This document shows, piece by piece, positions 33,853-41,583 of a stretch of 64,000 nucleotides of DNA; position 1 is the first letter of the stretch, and every line of letters begins with the position of its first letter. This DNA is from Halobaculum gomorrense (GTDB taxonomy: Archaea; Halobacteriota; Halobacteria; Halobacteriales; Haloferacaceae). The stretch spans positions 1-64,000 of the forward strand of contig NZ_FQWV01000007.1 of NCBI RefSeq assembly GCF_900129775.1, written 5' to 3'. The position numbers were made by a program, and so were the translations under genes. The notes beneath the pieces are model-generated. The model saw nothing but the letters and a program-made list of their open reading frames with translations. It ran no database searches and was not told where the DNA came from.

Positions 33853-34068
33853 GCCGAACGAGGTGGGCAGTTCGTCGCGGACGAGGGCGGAGATCCGGGG
33901 ACCGAGCGAACGATCCGGGCGCTGGAGGCGCTCGATGACCCCGAGTTCGGCGGGCGGGTCGGTCGGGACGACGTTCGCCGCGCCGAGGCAGTTCGGGATC
34001 TGGCCCGACGCCTCGGGCGATTGACCCGCGGCACCGGACCTACCTATCCCGACGCCGTAGTGGACCGT
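33853..34068 (+). pseudogene. Coding-like stretch without a start codon, between purO and the phosphoesterase
   Basis: The purO frame stays open after its TGA and joins the frame of the next gene. Its translation, GGQFVADEGGDPGTERTI then RALEALDDPEFGGRVGRDD and VRRAEAVRDLARRLGRL, is acidic and has GC-biased third positions like real haloarchaeal proteins. It contains no ATG or GTG before residue ~50. It may be the remains of a gene that lost its start, or a C-terminal remnant now fused to no promoter. A TTG start or a sequencing error at the purO stop are alternatives. Confidence 0.3.
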
Positions 34069-34761
34069 ATGCGACTGGGTCTCCTCTCCGACATTCACGG
34101 CAACCGGATCGCGCTGGAGGCGGTGCTCGACGACATGCCGCCCGTCGACGGACTCGTCTGCGCGGGCGACGTGGTCGGGTACAACCCCTGGCCCGCCGAG
34201 TGCGTCGCGACCGTCCGCGAGCGGGCGATTCCGACGGTGCGGGGCAACCACGACCGGGCGGTCGCCGCGGGGTCGGCGGCCGGCTTCAACGCGATGGCGC
34301 GGGCGGGCGTCGACCACGCCCGAAGCGCGCTCGACGACGACGCGATCGCGTGGCTCGACGGGCTTCCCGAGCGCCGGGCGGTCGCCGACGGCCGCGTCGC
34401 CGTCGTCCACGGACACCCCGACGACCCAGATCACTACACCCGCCGACGGGAGTTCGCCGGCGGGCTGATCGACAGCGCCGCCGACCGCCTCGGCGTCGCC
34501 GAGGCGGACCTCGACGCACTCGTGCTCGGCCACACCCACGTCCAGCACCACGGCGTGTTCCCCGAGGGCGTGGTCGTGAATCCCGGTAGCGTGGGGCAGC
34601 CGCGCGACGGCGATCCCCGCGCTGCCTACGCGGTCGTGGATCTCGACGATCGGACGGTCGAAGAACGCCGCGTCGAGTACGACACCGACGCGGTCGCGGC
34701 GGCGGTCGCGGACGCCGGACTCCCGGAGCGGATCGGAAGCCGGCTCGCCGAGGGGCGGTGA
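34069..34761 (+). CDS. Calcineurin-like metallophosphoesterase (YfcE/MJ0936 type)
   Basis: 230 aa. Metal-binding motifs in order: LLSDIHGNRIALEAVL (DxH), VCAGDVVGYNPWP (GDxxG), VRGNHDRAV (GNHD), VVHGHPDD (GHx) and LVLGHTHVQHHG (GHTH), then VVNPGSVGQPRDG. This matches the small bacterial/archaeal phosphodiesterases acting on nucleotides or phosphodiesters in vitro. The biological substrate is unknown. A TATA-like CTACCTATCC lies 25 bp before the ATG, supporting this start over longer frames. Confidence 0.93.
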   Translation: MRLGLLSDIHGNRIALEAVLDDMPPVDGLVCAGDVVGYNPWPAECVATVRERAIPTVRGNHDRAVAAGSAAGFNAMARAGVDHARSALDDDAIAWLDGLPERRAVADGRVAVVHGHPDDPDHYTRRREFAGGLIDSAADRLGVAEADLDALVLGHTHVQHHGVFPEGVVVNPGSVGQPRDGDPRAAYAVVDLDDRTVEERRVEYDTDAVAAAVADAGLPERIGSRLAEGR

Positions 34762-34894
34762 GCGGTCGCCCGCGACGGCGACCGGCTCGACCGCCGCGAC
34801 GGCCCGCGCCGATCCGTCGCCACCGGCCCGCGCCGATCCGTCGCCCGGTTCGTGTCGGGGAATTAAGACGGTCCGACCGGATCAGCAATTACGA

Positions 34895-36484
34895 ATGGAT
34901 TGGATGGACGAGAATCTCCCCGACGACCTCGCGATCGCCGTCGTCAACGAGACGGGGTCGCGGACGACGGCGAACGTCGGCTGTCGAACCGACGGCGAGG
35001 TCCTGTTCGTCGATCGGGTGGTCCTCGATCCGGGGGAGCGCCGCGAGTGGACCGAGTCGGTCGCCGGTGCCGTCGAGGTCGGCGTGCAGGTGAGAGGCGG
35101 TGCGGAGGCGACCGAGCGGTTCGATCCCGGTGACGGGTCCGGTCGCGTGTCCGCGACGATCGCCGCGGGGTCGATCTCGTTCTCGACCGCAGGGAGGCGG
35201 GGCGGCACCGACGGCGCCGACGGTGGCGCAAGCGGCGATTCGTTCGCGGCCGCGGAGACGAGCGACTCCAGCGACTTCGGCGGCGACGATGGCTGGGGGT
35301 TCGACGGGAATTCGGCTGCCAGCGGCGACGCGTGGGGGTTCGACGACGGAGCGGCCGGAACAGGGGCCGACGGACCGATCGACGCCGGCGGCGGCGACTC
35401 GTCGGATTCGGCCTCTACGGGGGGGTCATCCGCCGACAGTGGCTGGGGGTTCGGCGGCGACGACCCCGACGGCAGTGGCGGTGGCGACGGCAGCGACGAC
35501 AGTGTCGGCAGCGACAGCAGTGGCGGTGGCGACGGCAGCGCAGGTCGTCCGTCTTCGGACCGGAGCCGAACCGAGAACGCCTCCCGAACCGAGAACGCCT
35601 CCCGAACCGAGAACGCCGACTCGGCGGATCGACCGAGCGCGTCGACGGGCGCCGATCGGTCGTCGTCGCGGAGGCGGGGCGGCTCCGGCGACGGCCGAGG
35701 TGCCGGCGCGGACGCGAGCGGAACCGATTCGGCGGGGTCCGACGAACGCGACGGGGATGCCGGGGTCGCGGACGACCGCGGCGGATCCGCGACCGAGCGC
35801 GACGACGATCCGGCCGCTGGTGGCGCCGACGCCGACCACTCCGCGAGTGGTGCAGACGAGGCCGACGAGTCCGAGGACGAGGCGTCCGGCGAGGAAGAAA
35901 CGCGACAGGCCGGCGCCGGCGAGAAGTACTGCCGTAGCTGCGGCGCGGTGATCAAACAGGAGGCTGCGATCTGTCCCGAGTGCGGCGTCTCCAACGAGGG
36001 GAGCGTGAGCGGCGGCGGGGGTGCCGGAAGCGCCGGACCCGCTTCGGAGCCGTCCGACTGGAGCACGGGCGTGCTGGTCGGCGGCGGGCTGTGGGGGATC
36101 AACCTCGTCATCCTCCTTCTGCTGGTTGTGACGTTCCGCAGCAGCACCACCGGCGGGAACTTCGACGCCGGCGGGCTGTTGCAGTCGCTCGGCCTGGCGG
36201 CCGTGTTGCCCGTCACGCAGTTCCTCGCGTGGGTGGTGTTCGGGATCGCGATCTACTACGACATGAAGTACGTCCGCTATCACGTGCCCGACTGGCCGCT
36301 CAGCGGGACGCTGTACATCGCCGCGGCGATCATCCTCCCGATCTTCACCCAGGTGTTCGGGGCGGCCGCGCTGTTCGTCGGCGGGTCGGTCGGCCTCGCG
36401 GTCGGTGGGATCGTCCCGGCGATCCTACTGGGGCTTGCGGTGCGCCACATCCGGACGCGAAACCAGCTCCTCTCGTCTGCGTGA
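34895..36484 (+). CDS. Zinc-ribbon membrane protein with long Ser/Gly/Asp-rich linker
   Basis: 529 aa in four parts. Residues 1-90 form a small folded domain (DLAIAVVNETGSRTTANVGCRTDGEVLFVDRVVLDPGERREW), resembling an immunoglobulin-like strand set. Residues 95-345 are disordered, very rich in S, G, D, and include three WGF motifs (DGWGFDG, DAWGFDD, SGWGFGG) and three SRTENA repeats. A zinc ribbon follows (YCRSCGAVIKQEAAICPECG, about 348-367). The last 130 residues contain four hydrophobic helices (LVGGGLWGINLVILLLLVVTF and others). Function unknown; the DZR-plus-TM end is common in haloarchaeal proteins that organise at the membrane. Confidence 0.75.
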   Translation: MDWMDENLPDDLAIAVVNETGSRTTANVGCRTDGEVLFVDRVVLDPGERREWTESVAGAVEVGVQVRGGAEATERFDPGDGSGRVSATIAAGSISFSTAGRRGGTDGADGGASGDSFAAAETSDSSDFGGDDGWGFDGNSAASGDAWGFDDGAAGTGADGPIDAGGGDSSDSASTGGSSADSGWGFGGDDPDGSGGGDGSDDSVGSDSSGGGDGSAGRPSSDRSRTENASRTENASRTENADSADRPSASTGADRSSSRRRGGSGDGRGAGADASGTDSAGSDERDGDAGVADDRGGSATERDDDPAAGGADADHSASGADEADESEDEASGEEETRQAGAGEKYCRSCGAVIKQEAAICPECGVSNEGSVSGGGGAGSAGPASEPSDWSTGVLVGGGLWGINLVILLLLVVTFRSSTTGGNFDAGGLLQSLGLAAVLPVTQFLAWVVFGIAIYYDMKYVRYHVPDWPLSGTLYIAAAIILPIFTQVFGAAALFVGGSVGLAVGGIVPAILLGLAVRHIRTRNQLLSSA

Positions 36485-36535
36485 GGAGGCTCGGCCCACG
36501 GAGTCCAGTCGGGGCCGTGTCACATTCACCGATGA

Positions 36536-37798
36536 CTACGACGGCGCGGGGTCACCCGCGGCGCTCCTGACTGGTCGCACAGCGATCCAGAGGATCCCCG
36601 CCGCCAGCGAGACGGCAACGCCGGTCGCTGAGAGGAACCGGAGCGGACCGACCGCTTCGGCGACCCGCCCGCCGAGGACGTTCGCGGTGCCTGAGGCGAG
36701 CGTAAGCGCCATCGACACGCCCGACAGCACCGTCGCCCGTCCCACGTCCTCGACCCGGTCGTTCACGTACTCCGTCCGGACCGGTCGGGTGATCCGCTGG
36801 AGTCCTCGCCTGAGGAACAGCGCGGGGACCAGCAGCGCCGGAACGACGGCGAATGCGCCGTAGGCGACGCCGACGGCGGGAACGAGGAGGAACAGCACTC
36901 CGCGGGTGCCGAGGCGGTCGTGGACCGCTCCGGTCAGGCTCGACACGATCGCCGAGACCAGTTTGAACCCGGCATAGAGGAGGCCTAGCCCCGCGACGGG
37001 GACGCCGACCGACCGCATCGCCGGCTGCTCGAACACCCGCGTCACCGAGAAGGCGAGGTTGAACAGCGCCGCGTACGCGACGACCCAGCGGATCGACGGT
37101 CGCGAGAGCTCCCGACGGAGGACGCGAGCGACCTCGCGAACGCCGATCGGCGACGGGTCCGCGTCGTCGACGGCAGCGTCCTCGACGGCGGCGTCCTTGA
37201 CGGCAGCGTCGTCCCCGGAACCGGCGCCGTTCGTCCGCGGGAGCGTGAACAACACCGGCAGCCCGATCCCAGCCAACGCGGCGTTGGCGAGAAACGGAAG
37301 CGACGAGTCAACCGTGTACAGCAGACCGACCGACAGCGCCGCCCCGCCCGAAAGCAGCCGCAGCACCGAGTCGGCGCGGCCGCTGATCCGGGAGAACTCC
37401 TCCTCCTCGCCTCGGGTCGCGAGCAGTTCGTACAGCCACGCGTCGGCGGCTCCGGTCTTGAAAGTCCAGGCGACCGCCCACAGTCCGTAGACGGTGGCGA
37501 ACCCGAGCGTCGACTCCGCGAGCGCGAACCCCGCCATCACGGCGACGGTGACGGCGCTCCCGAGCGCGAGCGCCGCCCGGCGGCCCAGCCGATCCCCGAG
37601 ATACCCCGTCGGCAGCTCCCAGACGACCATCGAGAACAGGAACGTCCCCTGGACGAGCCCGATCTCCGGGAGCCCGAGACCCCTCGATTCCATGTAGATG
37701 ACGGAGACGGGGATGTAGAACCCCGACGAGAGCGACGCCCGGTAAAAGTAGTAGCGACGGACCAGCGAGACCATATCGGATCTACTCGAAGTACCCAA
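36536..37798 (-). CDS. Major facilitator superfamily transporter
   Basis: 420 aa with about 11-12 hydrophobic helices. The N-terminal half has the MFS loop 2-3 signature in GYLGDRLGRRAALALGSAVT, where G-x-x-D-R-x-G-R-R is clear. A central acidic loop (about 200-225, rich in D, A and V) separates the halves. The second half has VHDRLGTRGVLFLL. Substrate unknown; this subgroup includes drug exporters. The 3' end has no close co-directional neighbour, and DUF2391 at 37888 is upstream on the same strand. Confidence 0.88.
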   Translation of the reverse strand: MGTSSRSDMVSLVRRYYFYRASLSSGFYIPVSVIYMESRGLGLPEIGLVQGTFLFSMVVWELPTGYLGDRLGRRAALALGSAVTVAVMAGFALAESTLGFATVYGLWAVAWTFKTGAADAWLYELLATRGEEEEFSRISGRADSVLRLLSGGAALSVGLLYTVDSSLPFLANAALAGIGLPVLFTLPRTNGAGSGDDAAVKDAAVEDAAVDDADPSPIGVREVARVLRRELSRPSIRWVVAYAALFNLAFSVTRVFEQPAMRSVGVPVAGLGLLYAGFKLVSAIVSSLTGAVHDRLGTRGVLFLLVPAVGVAYGAFAVVPALLVPALFLRRGLQRITRPVRTEYVNDRVEDVGRATVLSGVSMALTLASGTANVLGGRVAEAVGPLRFLSATGVAVSLAAGILWIAVRPVRSAAGDPAPS

Positions 37799-37887
37799 AA
37801 AGGCGTTCTCGGAAGCCGAATTCAGTAGTTCGCGTTACTGAAGCGCGGTTCAGTTGACCGGTCGGGGGACGGCCGACCGCCGGAGAC

Positions 37888-38328
37888 TCAGAACACGGAG
37901 TCGGCGGTCGCCGCGCCGATGACCGAAAAGACGGACCCGACGCTCATCGCCTTCAGCGTGATGTACACCTGATCGCGCATCGACACGGGTGGGTCGATGT
38001 GGTTGGGGATGAGCGTCGCGGGCGCGTCGAACGCCAGTGCGAGGATCGCGACCGAGAGGTACGAGACGAGGATCAGCGAGACGAACCGCAGCGGCACCCC
38101 GCCGACCTCCGCCTCGCGGTCGGGGTCGCGGTCGTCGTCGGCCTTGTACAGCGCGCCGTAGCCGACCGCGAGAACGATCCCGATGGTCACGACCGTCTGA
38201 TACCACGCCATCCCGACGGCGAGCCCCCACACCTCGTCGGTGACGACGAACGGCCCCGCGAGCAGGAAGCCGCCGACGATCTGCTGGGCGGAGTCCGCGA
38301 GCGCAAATCGCCGGCTGCGTCCGACCAT
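37888..38328 (-). CDS. DUF2391-type integral membrane protein
   Basis: 146 aa with four hydrophobic segments: QQIVGGFLLAGPFVVTDEVW, YQTVVTIGIVLAVGYGALY, VSLILVSYLSVAILALAFDA and LKAMSVGSVFSVIGAATADS. FVVTDEVWGLA and the AADS-like end match what I recall of DUF2391. No catalytic motif is visible. It ends 89 bp upstream of the MFS start, so the two may be co-transcribed. Confidence 0.78.
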   Translation of the reverse strand: MVGRSRRFALADSAQQIVGGFLLAGPFVVTDEVWGLAVGMAWYQTVVTIGIVLAVGYGALYKADDDRDPDREAEVGGVPLRFVSLILVSYLSVAILALAFDAPATLIPNHIDPPVSMRDQVYITLKAMSVGSVFSVIGAATADSVF

Positions 38329-38464
38329 GTCGCTCCCTCGCGGTGCGGGCTGAAAAATGCCCCGCGAGCGCGACGGCCGGTGACCGGACACAGCGGGCCC
38401 ACCGCGACCGGCGACCCTTGCGACAGAGGACAGCGTTAAACGCGAACCGGTGTTATCCGGCGGC

Positions 38465-38521
38465 ATGAATCGCGGAGAATCTGACGTACGTTCACCGATC
38501 ACGCGCGGGGTGCGGCCGTAA
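38465..38521 (+). CDS. Putative leaderless micro-ORF overlapping lysC (18 aa)
   Basis: ATG to TAA, 19 codons, MNRGESDVRSPITRGVRP. The stop TAA shares its last A with the lysC ATG (TAATG). The ATG lies 28 bp after a TATA-like GTTAAAC (38435-38441), the haloarchaeal leaderless spacing, so a transcript from this promoter would begin at this codon. A second TATA-like GTTATCC is nearer lysC. It may serve translational coupling or attenuation of aspartate-family synthesis; only one Thr and one Ile codon are present. Chance cannot be excluded. Confidence 0.35.
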   Translation: MNRGESDVRSPITRGVRP

Positions 38522-39702
38522 TGCGGGTCGTCGCCAAGTTCGGCGGCACATCTCTCGGCTCGGGCGACCGCGTCGAGCGGGCCGCAGACTCGATCGCCGC
38601 GGCCGTGGAGGCCGGCCACGAGATCGCCGTCGTCGCGAGCGCGATGGGGTCGACAACCGACGACCTCCTCGACGAGATCACTTTCGAGGTCGGCGACAAG
38701 GACCGCGCGGAGATCGTCTCGATGGGCGAGCGCACCTCCGTCCGCATGCTGAAGGCGGCGCTGGCCGCCCGCGGCGTGAACGCGATGTTCCTCGAACCGG
38801 GGCGCGACGAGTGGCCCGTCATCACCAACGAGGTCGGCGAGGTCGACGTTGAGGCGACGAGCGAGCGCGCGGCCGCGCTGGCCGCACAGATGGACATGGT
38901 CGTCCCGGTCATCACGGGCTTTCTCGCGCAGACGCTCGACGGCGGCGTCACCACGCTCGGTCGCGGCGGCTCGGACACGACCGCCGTGATGCTCGGGAAG
39001 TACATGGACGCCGACGAGGTCGTCATCGTTACCGACGTGGAGGGCGTCATGACTGGCGACCCGCACGTCGTCGAGGGCGCGCGAAACGTCGCGAGCATCA
39101 CCGTCGACGAGCTCCGAAATCTCTCGTTCCGCGGCGCCGAGGTGATCGCCCCGTCTGCACTCGTCTACAAAGACGAAGATCTCGACGTGCGCGTCGTCCA
39201 CTATCAGCACGGCGACCTCCTCGGGGGCGGCACGCGCATCGAGGGGAGCTTCGAGAACCTCATCGACATGCGCGAGGAGCCGCTCGCGTGCATCACCGTC
39301 GCCGGACGCGCCATCCGCAACCGACCGGGCATCCTCGCGGACCTGTCGGAGGCGCTGCGAGCGGAGGAGATCAACATCGACGCCGTCGCCTCGGGGATGG
39401 ACTCGGTGACGTTCTACATCGACACCGACGCGTCCGACCGCGCGGAGGCGGCCCTCCACGACGAGGTCGTCGTCGGCGACGGCTCGCTGTCGTCGGTCAG
39501 CACCGAGGGCGACTACGCCGTCATCCGCGTCATGGGCGGGGAGCTGCCGAACCGGCCCGGCGTCGTCTCCAGCATCGTCGGCCCCATCGCCGACGCCGGG
39601 ATCAACGTCCACGACATCATCACCTCCGCGACCTCTGTCGCGATCTTCGTCTCGTGGGAGGACCGCGAGGAGGTGCTCGAGATCGTGCAGGCGGAGTTCT
39701 GA
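38521..39702 (+). CDS. lysC: Aspartate kinase
   Basis: 393 aa. Phosphorylates aspartate, the first step towards lysine, threonine and methionine. The kinase domain opens VVAKFGGTSLGSGDRV, with GITGFLAQTLDGGVTTLGRGGSDTTAVML as the aspartate/ATP loop. Two ACT domains follow: about 265-330 (CITVAGRAIRNRPGILADLSEALRAEEINIDAV) and 345-393 (YAVIRVMGGELPNRPGVVSSIVGPIADAGINVHDI). ACT domains normally bind lysine or threonine, so end-product inhibition is expected. Length is shorter than E. coli LysC, as in other archaea. Confidence 0.95.
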   Translation: MRVVAKFGGTSLGSGDRVERAADSIAAAVEAGHEIAVVASAMGSTTDDLLDEITFEVGDKDRAEIVSMGERTSVRMLKAALAARGVNAMFLEPGRDEWPVITNEVGEVDVEATSERAAALAAQMDMVVPVITGFLAQTLDGGVTTLGRGGSDTTAVMLGKYMDADEVVIVTDVEGVMTGDPHVVEGARNVASITVDELRNLSFRGAEVIAPSALVYKDEDLDVRVVHYQHGDLLGGGTRIEGSFENLIDMREEPLACITVAGRAIRNRPGILADLSEALRAEEINIDAVASGMDSVTFYIDTDASDRAEAALHDEVVVGDGSLSSVSTEGDYAVIRVMGGELPNRPGVVSSIVGPIADAGINVHDIITSATSVAIFVSWEDREEVLEIVQAEF

Positions 39703-39705
39703 CCC

Positions 39706-39775
39706 CGCTCGGGCGACGGCGCTCAAGCGACAGCGCTCGGGCGACGGCGCTCAAGCGACAGCGCTCGGGCGACAG
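39706..39775 (+). repeat. 14-bp direct repeats downstream of lysC
   Basis: Five tandem 14-mers alternating between CGCTCGGGCGACGG and CGCTCAAGCGACAG; the last is CGCTCGGGCGACAG. The array starts 3 bp after the lysC stop. No T-tract follows. Its role is unknown; the array may reflect slippage or form alternative hairpins. Confidence 0.8.
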
Positions 39776-39843
39776 GCGACCCGGCCGCGTGGCGCCGTGC
39801 GGCGCCCAACGAGATTTAAGTTCGCGCGGCCGGAGACTCGGGC

Positions 39844-40443
39844 ATGGACTACACGCTCGCCGTCGGCGACGTAGACACGACGATACCCGGCGGGTTCGGA
39901 GTGCTTCTGCTACACCCGAGCATCGGCGAGACCGACCGCATCGACACCGACTTTCTGAAGACCGACACGGATAATTTCCTCGTCGTCTCCACCCGAACCA
40001 CCGCCCGCGAGGTCGAACAGAAACTGGAGCACTACGACGTCGACGAGTCGCGCGCGGAGATCCTCGACACCATCTCCGTGGAGCGGGGGTACTCGCGCCG
40101 CAGCGCGGACCACTACCACTACGTCTCGGCGCCCGACGACCTCGACGGCGTCGTCGAGCAGGTCGAGCGGTTTCTCGACTCCCACGCCGGAAAGCGCCGG
40201 GTCAGCGTCGATTCGCTCACCGAGTTGGCCTACTACGCCGACATCGACAGCGTCCACGACGCCGCGAGCCGGATGCTCGACCTGCTTGTCGAATACGACG
40301 CCGTCGGCTTGTTCCACCTCTCGCGAGAGGTCCACGACGCCGACGAGATCGCACGCTTCCGCGACCTCTTCGACGTGGTGATCGACCTCACCGACGACGG
40401 GTCGGTGACGGTTGATCTTCCCGGGGGCCAGTCCGAGGACTAG
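39844..40443 (+). CDS. RecA/KaiC-like fold protein lacking the Walker A motif
   Basis: 199 aa. The order of predicted strands resembles archaeal RAD55/KaiC-type proteins: GGFGVLLLHPSIGETDRIDTDF at the P-loop position, NFLVVSTRTTAREVEQKLEHYDVD, SRAEILDTIS, RRVSVDSLTELAYYADIDSVHDAASRMLDLL and GLFHLSREVHDADEIARFRDLFDVVIDLTDDG. The P-loop GxxxxGK(S/T) is missing (HPSIGETD), so it should not hydrolyse ATP. Haloarchaea have several such paralogs. Function unknown. It starts about 140 bp after lysC. Confidence 0.7.
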   Translation: MDYTLAVGDVDTTIPGGFGVLLLHPSIGETDRIDTDFLKTDTDNFLVVSTRTTAREVEQKLEHYDVDESRAEILDTISVERGYSRRSADHYHYVSAPDDLDGVVEQVERFLDSHAGKRRVSVDSLTELAYYADIDSVHDAASRMLDLLVEYDAVGLFHLSREVHDADEIARFRDLFDVVIDLTDDGSVTVDLPGGQSED

Positions 40444-40527
40444 CTGATCGGACCGCCACGAACGGACCGCTGGGAACCGATCGCCACGAACGGACCGCAC
40501 CGGTGGACCGGACGGGCGGTCGCGCGG

Positions 40528-41388
40528 CTACTCGTCGAGCGTCTCGAACGTCTTGCTCGCCCAGCGGACCGCGTAGTCGGCGCCGTGGTCGCGGTATGCG
40601 GCGGTGTCGAGCGCCGAGAACGGCGCCGGAAGGTCCAGGTCGTGTTTCACCGCCGCACAGGCGTACTCCGTCGCCCCGGTGAACGAGAGGCCGCCACGGG
40701 CGACCTCCGACGGGAGGTTCTCCAGTCGTCTGACAAGGCGGTCCCCGGCGTCGAGCCACGCGGCGTGGATCTCGGGGTGGATGGTTGCGTCGCTGTCGGA
40801 GTGATCGATGTCGCTGCCGGTGTCGCCTTCAGCGTTCGCGCTGCCGTCGCCGTCCGCCGCCCACGATCGGAACACCTCGCGGGTCCGGAGGCCGACCCAG
40901 GCGTCGAACAGCGCCGCCGCGAGTTGGTACGTCTCGTTCGACCCCAGCGGCGTCGCCGCCGCGAGGTCGCGGTACGACTCGCCGAAGAAGGGGAGGAAGT
41001 GCTCGGGAACGTCGAGCGACAGTTCGACGAACGCTTCCGCCAGCAGGAACGCGAGGAACTCCTCGGGCGTTCCCTCCGCCCGCTTCTTTGCGATAACCGT
41101 CGGCGGCGTCGTCTGGCGCGTCCACACGACGGTGCCGTCTCCGGGCATCCCGATTGTGAAATCCGATCCGGCGTACCGACGCAGTTGCGGCGGCGCATCC
41201 TCGGGGAGCCACTCCGCCGGGTACGCCGCGGGGTCGAGCGCGTCGACCAGCAGTCCGAGTTCCTCGGCGGCCTCCGGCGGGAGCGTCTCGAAGTCCGCTC
41301 CGGCGTCGAGGACGACGCTGTCGGGGGCGTACGCCTCGCGGACGGCCGCGACCGGCTGTGGGAGCGTTCGGCGCTCGAAGCCGGCCAT
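40528..41388 (-). CDS. Conserved haloarchaeal protein of unknown function
   Basis: 286 aa, soluble, mostly helical. FERRTLPQPVAAVREAYAPDSVVLDAGADFETLPPEAAEELGLLVDAL opens it. A ~20-residue acidic loop occurs near 180. Near the end SEVARGGLSFTGATEYACAAVKHDLDLPAPFSALDTAAYRDHGADYAVRWASKTFE is presumably the conserved core. I believe this is the DUF7089 family, without certainty. It starts exactly where a 29-aa membrane peptide gene ends (the stop at 41389-41391 is adjacent to this ATG), so they form one unit. Confidence 0.7.
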   Translation of the reverse strand: MAGFERRTLPQPVAAVREAYAPDSVVLDAGADFETLPPEAAEELGLLVDALDPAAYPAEWLPEDAPPQLRRYAGSDFTIGMPGDGTVVWTRQTTPPTVIAKKRAEGTPEEFLAFLLAEAFVELSLDVPEHFLPFFGESYRDLAAATPLGSNETYQLAAALFDAWVGLRTREVFRSWAADGDGSANAEGDTGSDIDHSDSDATIHPEIHAAWLDAGDRLVRRLENLPSEVARGGLSFTGATEYACAAVKHDLDLPAPFSALDTAAYRDHGADYAVRWASKTFETLDE

Positions 41389-41478
41389 CTACCCGAACGC
41401 GAGAACGAGGATGATGCCGACCGCGAGGACGGCCGACACGCCGACGGTACCGAGCACGATCTTCGTCGCCTTGCTCAT
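41389..41478 (-). CDS. 29-aa single-pass membrane protein
   Basis: A 30-codon ORF: a basic start (MSKATK) and then one hydrophobic stretch IVLGTVGVSAVLAVGIILVL ending AFG. A TATA-like CTTTATACAC lies about 25 bp upstream (41498-41507), so it is the first gene of a leaderless message. Its stop directly abuts the ATG of the 286-aa protein (no gap), indicating coupling. Its size excludes an enzyme; it may tether or regulate the partner or a membrane complex. Seen only here; no family known to me. Confidence 0.75.
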   Translation of the reverse strand: MSKATKIVLGTVGVSAVLAVGIILVLAFG

Positions 41479-41583
41479 GCCTCGACGTGGCGAGGCGTGG
41501 TGTATAAAGGCTTCATTCCGTCGCCGTCAGCCGGTGGGGAACGCGCGGGTCGAGGCGAAGCGCTGCCTCGGTACTCGGGCCGC

